Source: Archangium sp. (lineage in GTDB: Bacteria > Myxococcota > Myxococcia > Myxococcales > Myxococcaceae). From it: a stretch of 27,189 nucleotides of DNA. The notes beneath the pieces were generated by a model. The model worked only from the letters and a program-made list of their open reading frames with translations, made no database searches and was not told the origin of the DNA. The position numbers were made by a program, and so were the translations under genes. Below, piece by piece: positions 1-14,014 of the stretch. The stretch covers positions 1 through 27,189 of the forward strand of contig JAEUJR010000665.1 of NCBI GenBank assembly GCA_016793585.1, written 5' to 3'. Position 1 is the first letter of the stretch, and each line of letters begins with the position of its first letter.

Positions 1-11
1 TCGCGTTCTGA

Positions 12-140
12 TCAGCTCGTTCCACCGCGCCGCAGCTCGGCTGCTTTGGCCAGGTCCTTCTTCGTGCCGATGCCGAGCTCGTAGAAGTGGGCGAGGTTGA
101 GCCGGGCACCTTCGGAGCCGGCGCTCACGGCGCGCGCCAT
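12..140 (-). pseudogene. Sel1-repeat protein remnant (C-terminal fragment)
   Basis: The reverse strand encodes 42 residues from an ATG at 140 to a TGA at 12-14. The stretch LNLAHFYELGIGTKKDLAKA matches a Sel1-type (TPR-like) repeat, which normally reads A-x-x-x-L-G-x-x-Y-x-x-G-x-G-V-x-x-D-x-x-K-A. Sel1 proteins carry many such 36-residue units and act as adaptors. Only one unit remains here. The frame stays open further upstream, but there it lies antisense to the ATPase gene and loses all resemblance to the family. I read it as the decayed end of a former gene, though a short real ORF is possible. It also argues that the ATPase begins at 180 and not at the upstream ATG at 87. Confidence 0.45.
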
Positions 141-179
141 CGAGCAGTCAGGTCGACATGCGACCCTCGTCTGGCCCGC

Positions 180-1463
180 ATGTCGACGGGCTCGTCCGAG
201 GAACAGGTGTTCGAGGCGCTCGCGGCGCCGGGCAATGCTGTGGCGGTCGAGCTCGCGACGGCCCTTCGTCGCTTGCGGCCCGATCGGTTCATCGCCTTCA
301 CCGACATCTACGCGTTCGACGTCGCCGAGTTCGCGCGTCACCGCCAGGCCGTGCTCACGCCGCGCGTACCGTCGTTGGTGAGCTGGGGCCGCACCGAGTC
401 GGGCACGTTCGTGTGCCCGTCGCCGAAGATGGGCTGGTTCGACGTCGAGTGGAACGGTCAGCAGCTCGAGGTCGTCGCGGCGACGTTCGGTGCGGCCGGA
501 GAGGTTCCCGAGACGTCCTGGTGGATCATCGGCGTCGACGAGGCGACGGTGACGGCCTTCTTCCTCGCGGTCTGTAAGTACGGCGACGACGTTCACGGCG
601 AGGTGCTCGTCTTCAACGACGGCGAGTTCACGAAGAGCTCGGAGCTGCACCAGGCGATTCAGGCGGCGAGCTGGGACGACCTCGTGCTTCCGGGAACGCT
701 CGCCCACGATCTTCGCGCCGACGCCAGGCGCTTCTTTGCGCGCCGCGCGTTCTACGAGTCCCACCGCCTGCCGTGGAAGCGCGGGTTGCTGCTCATCGGC
801 CCACCGGGCAACGGCAAGACCCACTCGGTGCGGGCGCTGCTGAAGGAGCTCGCGCAGCCAGTGCTCTTCGTGCGCGGCTTTCAGGGTCGAAACACGTCGG
901 TCGCCGGTGGGGTCGCCGAGGTCTTCGAGCGCGCGCGTCGCATGGCCCCTGCCGTCCTGGTGATGGAGGACCTCGACAGTCTCATCGACGACTCGAACCG
1001 CTCGTTCCTTCTCAACGAACTCGATGGCCTTGCGCGCAACCACGGGCTGTTCCTGATTGCGACCACGAACCACCCCGAGAAGCTCGATCGGTCGCTGATC
1101 GACCGGCCCAGCCGCTTCGACCGCAAGTTCCACTTCCCGCTGCCAGACGCCGAGGTGCGCCGCGCCTACCTGACGAAGCTCAGCGCGAGAGAAGCGCCTG
1201 CGCTCCAGTTGTCGGCGCCCGCCATCGACGCCCTCGTCGAGCGCACCAACGGCTTCACCTTTGCGTACCTGAAGGAGCTGCTGCTCAACGCCTCACTGGC
1301 CTGGGCCGATGAAGACGGCGCGCGCTCGTTCGAGGTGGTGGCACGCGAGACGGTGAAGCTGCTCAAGGCCGATCTGAAGACGGCCGATGTGTCGGTCGGG
1401 AGTCGTCCTTCGCTGCGCGCGATCGGGTTTGCGGAAGCGAGCGCTGATGGCGTCGAGTCGTGA
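180..1463 (+). CDS. AAA-family ATPase
   Basis: A 427-residue protein with a C-terminal classic AAA module. It shows Walker A GPPGNGKT at residues 207-214, Walker B VLVMEDLD ending near 266, sensor 1 ATTN at 294-297, and arginine-finger region RPSRFDRK at 309-316. A small helical lid domain follows. The first 200 residues contain no motif I recognise and probably bind the substrate or partner. AAA proteins of this size form ATP-driven hexamers that remodel or unfold proteins; the target is unknown. The BCS1-like layout (divergent N-terminus plus one AAA domain) is known in bacteria without a defined role. An upstream ATG at 87 would add 31 residues, but that stretch overlaps the Sel1 remnant and reads as low-complexity Arg/Gly-rich sequence, so I chose 180. 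The 3' end overlaps the convergent transporter ORF by about 100 nt. Confidence 0.85.
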   Translation: MSTGSSEEQVFEALAAPGNAVAVELATALRRLRPDRFIAFTDIYAFDVAEFARHRQAVLTPRVPSLVSWGRTESGTFVCPSPKMGWFDVEWNGQQLEVVAATFGAAGEVPETSWWIIGVDEATVTAFFLAVCKYGDDVHGEVLVFNDGEFTKSSELHQAIQAASWDDLVLPGTLAHDLRADARRFFARRAFYESHRLPWKRGLLLIGPPGNGKTHSVRALLKELAQPVLFVRGFQGRNTSVAGGVAEVFERARRMAPAVLVMEDLDSLIDDSNRSFLLNELDGLARNHGLFLIATTNHPEKLDRSLIDRPSRFDRKFHFPLPDAEVRRAYLTKLSAREAPALQLSAPAIDALVERTNGFTFAYLKELLLNASLAWADEDGARSFEVVARETVKLLKADLKTADVSVGSRPSLRAIGFAEASADGVES

Positions 1464-2553
1464 TCACTCTGCGCGCGCTCGTGGCACGAGAGGTCGTCAG
1501 CACCACCTCTTCGGAGGACGACACGATGATGGCTGGGCTCGACGTGGGCTCGTTCGTGCTGGGGGGCGCGGCGTGGTGAACGTCTTCGCCGTGCGCGTGC
1601 ACGTGCTCGAACGCCTCATGTGAATGCGGGTGCGCGTGTTGGCCCACGATCGGCTCGGCGTGCACGTGGGTGTGATGGCCGTCGTCGTGGCGGTGCGCGT
1701 GGTCGTGCTCCATCGCCGGGTGACGGTGCGAGTGCTCGTGCCCCTCGGAGGCGTGGACGCTGACGCCCGCTGCGAAGGCGACGCCCCACGACAGCCGCCC
1801 GGGCTCGAGCACGAGCCCCAAGCCCGCGCCGATGGAGGGCGCGAGTGAGAAGACCGACGCCGTACGGGCCGCGCCGATGCGCCGCTGAGCGAGAAGGTCG
1901 ATGCGCAGGCTCAGCCCGTGGCCAGTCGCGCCCGCCGCCAGCAACGCCGCTGCGCGCCAACCTTCAGGAGGCGCCTTCCACGCCGCAGCGAGCGCCGCCG
2001 TCAGCAAGGCCCCGAGGCCACCCTTCACCGCGACGACGAGCAGCGGCCGAACCTCGGAGAGCCGGCGAGACGCGATGGCCCAGCCCACCGTCGCGAGCAC
2101 GACCGCCGCGACGCCTGCGCCGCTGAACGTCGCGCTGCCAGAGGCCGTCAACGACAACGCGACACCGCCGAGCGTCATCAGCGCCAGGGCGAGGAACACG
2201 CGCCGCCCGAGGTGTTCGCGAAACACGAGCACCGCGAGCACGACCGACCACACCGCTTTGAGGTTGAGCAACAGGCTCCCCGTGACCGGCCCCGTGCGTT
2301 GAAGGCCCCACGCGAGCGCCGTGGGCGCCATCGCTGCCCCTGAGAGCGCCATCAGCACCAGCGCGGGGAGCTCTCGCTTCGTCAGCGGTGCTCCGGCTAC
2401 GCGAACGAGCGGCACCTGCACGAACGCCGACAGCGCGGCGCCGAAGAGCAGGGCGGCGGTGGTGAGCGGCGCGACCCCCGCGCCCGCCCACCCGAGCAGC
2501 GGCACCGTCGCGCCGAACGCAACGGCAGACGACAACGCGAGCTCGACGCCCAC
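1363..2553 (-). CDS. EamA/DMT-type transporter with His-rich C-terminal tail
   Basis: A 396-residue protein beginning with GTG, the only start within nine codons of an upstream in-frame stop. Residues 1-265 are a run of hydrophobic helices in two halves. The first half includes the motif GPVTGSLLLNLKAVWSVVLA, typical of EamA (drug/metabolite transporter) permeases of the inner membrane. Residues 267-327 hold 22 histidines in HxH patterns, as in a known EamA subgroup thought to handle or sense metal ions; the substrate cannot be read from sequence. The last 69 residues are Ser/Thr/Arg-rich, unlike the family, and their coding strand runs antisense into the 3' end of the ATPase gene. The natural stop may therefore have been lost. 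It lies 35 nt downstream of the kelch lipoprotein gene in the same direction and may be co-transcribed with it. Confidence 0.8.
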   Translation of the reverse strand: MGVELALSSAVAFGATVPLLGWAGAGVAPLTTAALLFGAALSAFVQVPLVRVAGAPLTKRELPALVLMALSGAAMAPTALAWGLQRTGPVTGSLLLNLKAVWSVVLAVLVFREHLGRRVFLALALMTLGGVALSLTASGSATFSGAGVAAVVLATVGWAIASRRLSEVRPLLVVAVKGGLGALLTAALAAAWKAPPEGWRAAALLAAGATGHGLSLRIDLLAQRRIGAARTASVFSLAPSIGAGLGLVLEPGRLSWGVAFAAGVSVHASEGHEHSHRHPAMEHDHAHRHDDGHHTHVHAEPIVGQHAHPHSHEAFEHVHAHGEDVHHAAPPSTNEPTSSPAIIVSSSEEVVLTTSRATSARRVITTRRHQRSLPQTRSRAAKDDSRPTHRPSSDRP

Positions 2554-2588
2554 GTGATCGGCTTCACGCGTGCCGTCTTACTCCAGGC

Positions 2589-3959
2589 TCACGGCGTGAA
2601 GACGTCGACGCTGCCGGTGAGGCCAGTCGGTGTGTTGCCCGCGATCACGTAGATGCGGCCCTGCGCGTCGAACGTCATCGCGTGATTGCAGCGCGGCGTG
2701 GGCATCGGCGTGAGCGATTCCCACTGGCCCGTCGAGGGATCGAACCGGTCGACGTTGTCGACGATGTCCTGCGGCGCAGGTGTGATGTTGGTGGCACCGC
2801 CAGCGATGTAGAAGCGGCCCTGCCGGTCGATGCCGTTTCCAAACACGCGGCCACGAGCGAGCGGGATCGGAGCGAGCATCGTCCACGCGGTCGCGCCTGG
2901 AGCGAGTTGGTAGAGGTTGTCCTGCGGAACCGGGGGAGACCGGGTGTAGCCGCCGAAGACGTAGAGTCGGCCCGCAGAGTCGCTCGCGGCGAGTGGGCTC
3001 GAGAGCCCGGCGGGGAGCGCGGGGAGCGGCGACCACATCATCGTCGTCGCGTCGTAACGCTCGGCGCTCGCGAGGAAGCCCGTGCCTCCCGCGACGAACC
3101 ACTGGGTCGGTGAGATGAGCGCTGAACCGTGCACGGTCCGCGGGGCGGCGGGCGCGGGCAGGGTCGCCCACTGGCCGGTGAAGACGTTGAACGCGTACGA
3201 GCTGGGGACGAACCCGTTCCCGTTGATGCCACCCGTGAGCACGATGCCTGCGTCGGGCAAGGTGATCGCCGTCGCGCCCGAGATGGGCACTGGCGTGTTC
3301 GGCCCGACCTGCCACGTGTTCGTCGGTGGAATGTAGACCTCGGTGGAGTCGAGATAGCCGCTCGCGCTCGTCTGACCGCCGAAGACGAAGATGCGGCCAT
3401 CGAGCGCGACCGTTGCCGCGGGGTAGTAGCGCCCACCGGGAATGTCAGGGAGCGACGACCACGAGCCGGGCCCGGAGCTTCCACCTGCAGAGCCGCCTGC
3501 CAACGCAGAGCCGCCGGCCGAGGCAGAACCGCCAGCAGATGCCGAGCCGCCCGCCGATGCAAAGCCGCCCGCCGATGCGGAACCACCAGCCAATGCGGAA
3601 CCGCCAGCCGATGCGAAACCGCCAGCCGATGCGAAACCGCCAGCCGATGCGGAACCACCAGCCGCTGCGGAACCACCAGCCGCTGCGGAACCACCAGCCG
3701 CTGCGGAACCACCGGCCGATCCGCCGCCCGAGCCGCTTTGTTGCGGAATGCACGCGCCCACGCTCGAGCACACCTGCAGCACCGGGCACGCGACGCACGC
3801 CTGTCCGCCGCGACCACATGCGGTGCTGGTGGTCGACGTCACGCAGCTCCCCGACGAAGGATCACAGCAGCCAGTCGCGCACGTGCGAGCGCTGCACGGC
3901 TCCTGACAGGCGCTGAACAGCGAAACGACGACCGCACACGCGAGCGAAGACAGTCTCAT
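2589..3959 (-). CDS. Kelch-repeat lipoprotein with Gly/Ala/Ser repeat linker
   Basis: A protein of 456 residues from the ATG at 3959. A TTG two codons upstream (3965) has a better spaced GGAG and could be the true start. It opens with a signal peptide ending in LFSAC, a plausible lipobox. A Cys-rich segment of about 45 residues follows, then a linker of roughly thirteen six-residue units (GGSAAA, GGSASA, GGFASA). The C-terminal 300 residues are kelch motifs forming a beta-propeller, with recurrent VFGG or GG followed by an R-Y/V-D-P-x-T-x-x-W pattern; an example is GRIFVFGG. It probably sits on the outer membrane with the propeller displayed for binding. The ligand is unknown. It lies between the methyltransferase and EamA genes on the same strand. 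Confidence 0.85.
   Translation of the reverse strand: MRLSSLACAVVVSLFSACQEPCSARTCATGCCDPSSGSCVTSTTSTACGRGGQACVACPVLQVCSSVGACIPQQSGSGGGSAGGSAAAGGSAAAGGSAAAGGSASAGGFASAGGFASAGGSALAGGSASAGGFASAGGSASAGGSASAGGSALAGGSAGGSSGPGSWSSLPDIPGGRYYPAATVALDGRIFVFGGQTSASGYLDSTEVYIPPTNTWQVGPNTPVPISGATAITLPDAGIVLTGGINGNGFVPSSYAFNVFTGQWATLPAPAAPRTVHGSALISPTQWFVAGGTGFLASAERYDATTMMWSPLPALPAGLSSPLAASDSAGRLYVFGGYTRSPPVPQDNLYQLAPGATAWTMLAPIPLARGRVFGNGIDRQGRFYIAGGATNITPAPQDIVDNVDRFDPSTGQWESLTPMPTPRCNHAMTFDAQGRIYVIAGNTPTGLTGSVDVFTP
3484..3734 (-). repeat. 18-bp tandem repeat coding for the Gly/Ala/Ser linker
   Basis: About thirteen imperfect 18-bp units, with plus-strand versions such as gcggaaccaccagccgct. Each codes for six residues of the linker in the kelch lipoprotein. 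The units near 3650-3715 are almost identical, while those near 3490-3560 have drifted. This suggests growth and shrinkage by slippage within a flexible spacer that tolerates length change. Confidence 0.85.
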
Positions 3960-4017
3960 GAACAAGGGACACTCCGACTTCGACGGCGATGCATCGATTG
4001 TTGCTGCTCCAGAGCGA

Positions 4018-4614
4018 TCACCCGGTCTGCTGAGTGCGCTTCGCCACGAAGCGCCGCATCGTTCCCTGCGCTCGACGCCCGTCTTCCTGAATCACGAAGC
4101 CGTTCGCTTCGACGGTCGCTTCGGTGCGGCGATTCGGGTGACAGCCACCGGCGACCACCGTCCATAGCGGCTGAATGAGATCCTGCAGCCAGCCGATGAA
4201 GCCCGACTGGTGCCGCACGTGCTCGAGCATTCGCAGTTGCCCCTCGGGCGCCAGCACGTGACCGATCTCTCGCAACCCCGCCTCGGGCTTCGGCACCGAG
4301 CAGAACACCAGGCTCGAGACGACCGTGTCGAAGGCGCCTTCGCGAAACGGCAGCGCCTCGGCCGAAGCCCGCACCAGCAGCGCGTTCGGCGCGCGCCGCT
4401 TCGCCACCTGCAAGGCGTCGAGGTCGGGCTCGAGCGCGATGAGCTGAACGTCGGCGGAGTAGCGGGGCAGGTTGCGGCCGGTGCCACAGCCCACCTCGAG
4501 CGTTCTGCCGCGCGCGCCGCCCACCAGCCACGCGCGCCAGCGGGAAAGCCCCGTCCACTCCATGACGGCGCACATCGCGTCGTACAGCCAGGGGATCTGC
4601 TCAACGCCTCGCAT
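4018..4614 (-). CDS. Class I SAM-dependent methyltransferase (METTL7/UbiE-like)
   Basis: A 198-residue Rossmann-fold methyltransferase. The SAM-binding motif I is TLEVGCGTGRNLPRY (residues 38-52). The acidic end of strand 2 is in LIALEPD, and the motif II/III region follows around SAEALPFREGAFDTVVSS. The C-terminal stretch with W-x-x-V-x-x-G-C-H resembles the METTL7-type branch, which has a conserved GC-N/H-x-x-R segment. The substrate cannot be predicted. Its ATG lies 9 nt after the stop of the hybrid sensor kinase gene, so the two are very probably co-transcribed and perhaps translationally coupled. Length is normal for a single-domain enzyme. Confidence 0.85.
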   Translation of the reverse strand: MRGVEQIPWLYDAMCAVMEWTGLSRWRAWLVGGARGRTLEVGCGTGRNLPRYSADVQLIALEPDLDALQVAKRRAPNALLVRASAEALPFREGAFDTVVSSLVFCSVPKPEAGLREIGHVLAPEGQLRMLEHVRHQSGFIGWLQDLIQPLWTVVAGGCHPNRRTEATVEANGFVIQEDGRRAQGTMRRFVAKRTQQTG

Positions 4615-4623
4615 GGTGTCGGC

Positions 4624-6396
4624 TTACTCCCGAATCGGCCCGGGCGCCTCGCTCGCGCCACTCGGAGAACTCCCGGCGAGCACCGCCTCGAGCGACGACG
4701 CGCGCACCGGCTTTCGCAGAAACACCGCGCCTGCTGCCGCCGCTCTCGACTCGGTCTGGGGGTCGGTGTCTCCGCTGATCAGCACGCGCTTGGTGCCCGG
4801 CCGTGAGCGCTCCACCTGCCGCAACAGCTCCAGCCCCGACTCTCCCTTCAGCCAGAAGTCCGACACCACCGCGTCGACGCGCTCCAGCTCGGCGAGACAC
4901 TGGAGCGCTTCTTCCGCGCTCTGCGCCGCAACCACTTCGTAGCCCCACCGCTCGAGCAGCGTCGCGACGGCGGTTCGTGCCAGCCCATCGTCGTCGACCA
5001 GCAGCACCAGCGCGCCTCGTTCGACCTGCAGATGGTGCTCGGCACTCGCGAGCGGAACCGTCAGCGAGAAGACCGACCCACGCCCGAGTGTCGAGCGCAC
5101 CGTCACCTCGACGCCCATCGCGCGCCCGAGCCGGCGAACGATCGCCAGGCCCAGCCCGAGCCCCGCTTCGCGATTGCGCTCGTGGTTGTCGACCTGGTGC
5201 AACTCGTCGAACACGCGCTCGAGCTGATCGTGGGGAATGCCGACCCCCGTGTCCCAGACCTGCAGCAGCAACGCCGCGCCCCGCCGACGCGCCGTCACCA
5301 GCACGCGGCCCCGCTGGGTGTACTTGAGCGCGTTCGACACGAGGTTGCGCAGCACGCGCAGCATCAACACCGGGTCGGTCTCGACGTTGACCTCGGGGCA
5401 GACGAAGCGCAGCGCCAGGCCCTTCTCTTTCGCGCGCGGCGCGGCCTCGTTCTCGAGAATCGCGAAGAGCGACGACACCGCCACCGGCTGCGGGTGCGGC
5501 GTCACACCGCCCGTCTCGAGCACCGACACCTCGAGCAGCCCCTCTTGCAGCGAGACGAGCGAGCGGTGCGCCAGCTCGATCGAGCCCACCAGCCTGCGGC
5601 TCTCTTCGGGCAACGGCGTGCCGCGCAGGCTCTCGAGGAACAGCCCCATCGCGTGCAGCGGCTGGCGCACGTCATGGCTCGCCGCGGCCACGAAGCGCGA
5701 CTTCTCGGCGTTGGCGCGCTCGGCGCTCTGCCGGGCCTGCAGCTCGCGCTGCTTCTCTTCGGTCAGCTGGGCCAGCAGGCGCTCGTTCTCGAAGCGCAGC
5801 CCGATGCTGCGCCGCAGCGCCAGGTGGTTGCGGTCGGTCGCGGCGGCCATGGCCAGCGCGTAGCCCGCGAGCAGCACCAGCACGCCGCGCAGGCCGGCGT
5901 CTCCCGAGACGAGCAGGTGCACGGTGAGGGGCGCGATCGAGATGACGATGGAGGCCTTCAACACCCGGGGCGTCGACGCCGCCGTGGCCGCGCCCGCCGC
6001 GAGCATGCCGCCGATGGCCAGCAGCAACACCGAGGTGACCCAGATCGACGTCGAGAACCCGCAGACGGCGATGAGGGCTCCCCAGAGAATCGCCGGCACG
6101 ATGTTCAGCGCCGCGTACGCGGGCAGGCCCATGCGCAGCGCCTCGGGGCCATGTGGGGCGCGCCGGTACCAGCGGTTGAACATCAGCCGGAGCACGCTGA
6201 GCACCGCGACCGCCGCGAGCCAGGCGACCAGTCGAAGGGTGAGCGCCGGCAGCTCTCGCGCGAGCAGGTACGCCGTGGCCGCCCCGGAGAAGAAGGTCGA
6301 GATCGCGCGCTGCCTGATCTCGGCATAGGCGAGCTGCAGGCACACCGTGTCGATGGCTTCCGTCGAGTCGGGAGCGGCAGATGCGGGGGGGGCCAC
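4624..6396 (-). CDS. Membrane-bound hybrid sensor histidine kinase with C-terminal receiver
   Basis: About 590 residues if the GTG at 6396 is the start; a GTG at 6343 is an alternative, and no ATG lies close to the conserved region. Six predicted membrane helices (about residues 30-200) are followed by a short coiled coil. The HisKA domain carries phospho-acceptor His241 in SHDVRQPLHA. The HATPase domain shows the N box RNLVSNALKYT, G1 box DTGVGIP and G2 box GLGLGLAIV. The receiver domain has phospho-acceptor Asp513 in VVSDFWLKG and the conserved Lys in LRKPV. No periplasmic sensor domain is evident, so the signal is probably sensed in or at the membrane. It is transcribed divergently from the LuxR-type regulator at 6487, its likely partner, and is followed at once by a methyltransferase gene. 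Confidence 0.88.
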   Translation of the reverse strand: MAPPASAAPDSTEAIDTVCLQLAYAEIRQRAISTFFSGAATAYLLARELPALTLRLVAWLAAVAVLSVLRLMFNRWYRRAPHGPEALRMGLPAYAALNIVPAILWGALIAVCGFSTSIWVTSVLLLAIGGMLAAGAATAASTPRVLKASIVISIAPLTVHLLVSGDAGLRGVLVLLAGYALAMAAATDRNHLALRRSIGLRFENERLLAQLTEEKQRELQARQSAERANAEKSRFVAAASHDVRQPLHAMGLFLESLRGTPLPEESRRLVGSIELAHRSLVSLQEGLLEVSVLETGGVTPHPQPVAVSSLFAILENEAAPRAKEKGLALRFVCPEVNVETDPVLMLRVLRNLVSNALKYTQRGRVLVTARRRGAALLLQVWDTGVGIPHDQLERVFDELHQVDNHERNREAGLGLGLAIVRRLGRAMGVEVTVRSTLGRGSVFSLTVPLASAEHHLQVERGALVLLVDDDGLARTAVATLLERWGYEVVAAQSAEEALQCLAELERVDAVVSDFWLKGESGLELLRQVERSRPGTKRVLISGDTDPQTESRAAAAGAVFLRKPVRASSLEAVLAGSSPSGASEAPGPIRE

Positions 6397-6486
6397 TGCG
6401 GGCTCAATAGCGCAGGCCGGCTCCGACGCAGAGCGACGTTCGACGGCTGCATGCCGCGACAGGCCAGCGGGTAGAGTGGGCGATCG

Positions 6487-7110
6487 ATGCGCGTGTTGAT
6501 CGTCGAGGACCACGAGCTGTTCGCCCGGGCGCTCGAGAACGTCATCGCCGCGCTCGCCCCCGGTGCGGCCGTCACGCGCGTCACCTCGGCCGAGGCGGCC
6601 GTCGAGGTGCTGAAGGGCCCCGACACGTTCGAGCTCGTGCTGCTCGACCTCGGGCTTCCAGGCCGCCGCGGCGGAGCTGCCTTCGAGCTCATTCAGGCCA
6701 CCTCGACGCGCGCCGCGATCGTGCTGGTGAGCGGCGCCGAGCCGGGGGCCGAGGTCGTCGCCATGCTGAAGGCCGGCGCCCGCGGCTTCATTCACAAGCG
6801 CTCGTCCGCCGCAGAGCTCTCGTCGACGCTGCGCTTCATCGTCGATGGCGGCACCCACGTTCCCTCATCGCTGCTCGCCGTCGAAGCCAGCCCGAGCATC
6901 GCCTTCACGCCACGGCAGACCGAGGTGCTCGCGCTGCTCGTCAGGGGCTCGAGCAACAAGGAGATCGCCGATCGGCTCGGCTGCGCCGAGGCGACGGTGC
7001 GTGTGCACGTCAGCACCATCATGCGCCTGCTCGACGTCGAGAACCGAACGCAGGTCGCCACCTCGGCCGTCGCGCGCCGCCTGATCGACGACGGGTTTCA
7101 GTCGGGGTGA
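6487..7110 (+). CDS. NarL/LuxR-family response regulator
   Basis: A 207-residue two-domain regulator. The N-terminal receiver has the acidic pair E7-D8, phospho-acceptor Asp54 in LLLDLGLPG, and the switch Lys104 in FIHK. The C-terminal domain (about 140-200) is a LuxR-type helix-turn-helix with FTPRQTEVLALLVRG and NKEIADRLGCAEATVRVH. Phosphorylation, most simply by the divergent hybrid kinase, should promote DNA binding. The roughly 90-nt space shared with the kinase gene may hold promoters for both. The RHS cluster starts 149 nt downstream on the same strand and is a plausible target, but no binding site could be identified. Confidence 0.92.
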   Translation: MRVLIVEDHELFARALENVIAALAPGAAVTRVTSAEAAVEVLKGPDTFELVLLDLGLPGRRGGAAFELIQATSTRAAIVLVSGAEPGAEVVAMLKAGARGFIHKRSSAAELSSTLRFIVDGGTHVPSSLLAVEASPSIAFTPRQTEVLALLVRGSSNKEIADRLGCAEATVRVHVSTIMRLLDVENRTQVATSAVARRLIDDGFQSG

Positions 7111-7259
7111 AAGCAGCCGCTAAACGAAACGCGTACGCGCTCACCCGGGTTCTCTCGGGCGCGCCGATGCGGCATGTTCATTTTCGCCGGAGTTGGTGAA
7201 TCGGGTCGCAGTTCGGGCCGTGTGGACTCCAGGTCTCTGCGTCGAAGGGGGCGGTACTC

Positions 7260-13478
<6,219 letters not shown>

Positions 13479-13486
13479 GGTCTTCC

Positions 13487-13948
13487 ATGGCACGATTGCT
13501 CTGCGTTCTTCTGCTGCTGGCGGTGCAGGTCGGCTGCGGGTGTGGGGCGCCCACCTGTCCTCCGGGCGCAGCTGCGTGCGCCTGCCTCTCGGGTAACACC
13601 TGCAACGACGGCCTCGCCTGTGGCAGCGACGGCAAGTGCACCGCGCCGATGCTGGTCGGTCTCGTCGTCAGCGACCCTGCCGCGCGTGGGTGCGAGGTGC
13701 TGCTCACCGAGCAGGCCGGCACCTCGGTCGCGAGCGGTCAGTTCACCGGCGGCGTCTTCGGCACCACGGTTCGTCAGGCGCCGCGCGTGGCGATGACGTT
13801 CGTCGCGCCGGGTGACGCCGCGTTCCCCGCGGGAGGCGTGCAGCTCGCGCTCTCCTCGGGCTCCACGGCAGGCCTCACCGTCACGAAGGCCTCCTGCGTC
13901 GACGTGAAGGGCGCGCGGCTGCCGAACGCCACCATCAGCATTCGCTGA
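13487..13948 (+). CDS. Small Cys-rich lipoprotein, unknown function
   Basis: A 153-residue protein starting at the ATG at 13487. A GAGG ribosome site at 13477-13480 overlaps the stop codon of the RHS gene, so translation is coupled. The N-terminus is a signal peptide ending in VGCGCG, a lipobox with an unusual residue at -3. One Cys module of the form CxCx5CxxGLxC follows, then about 110 residues of predicted beta structure without recognised motifs. The same Cys module recurs in the next two large proteins. Its place right after the variable end of an RHS gene is where cognate immunity or accessory proteins often sit, but nothing in the sequence proves that role. Confidence 0.8.
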   Translation: MARLLCVLLLLAVQVGCGCGAPTCPPGAAACACLSGNTCNDGLACGSDGKCTAPMLVGLVVSDPAARGCEVLLTEQAGTSVASGQFTGGVFGTTVRQAPRVAMTFVAPGDAAFPAGGVQLALSSGSTAGLTVTKASCVDVKGARLPNATISIR

Positions 13949-14014
13949 CGGGTAACGAACGAAGTCTCTGCAACACACCAGTGCATGAAGCTCGCAGAAC
14001 GGGGAGAGCCTCAC

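Noticed and set aside
5032..6474. 480-codon plus-strand open frame opposite the sensor kinase
   Set aside because: His/Arg/Gln-rich shadow. The minus frame has all kinase boxes.
7144..7159. Hairpin CCCGGG-TTCT-CTCGGG between the response regulator and the RHS gene
   Set aside because: Only six pairs with one G-T wobble and no T-run, so not convincing as a terminator or attenuator.
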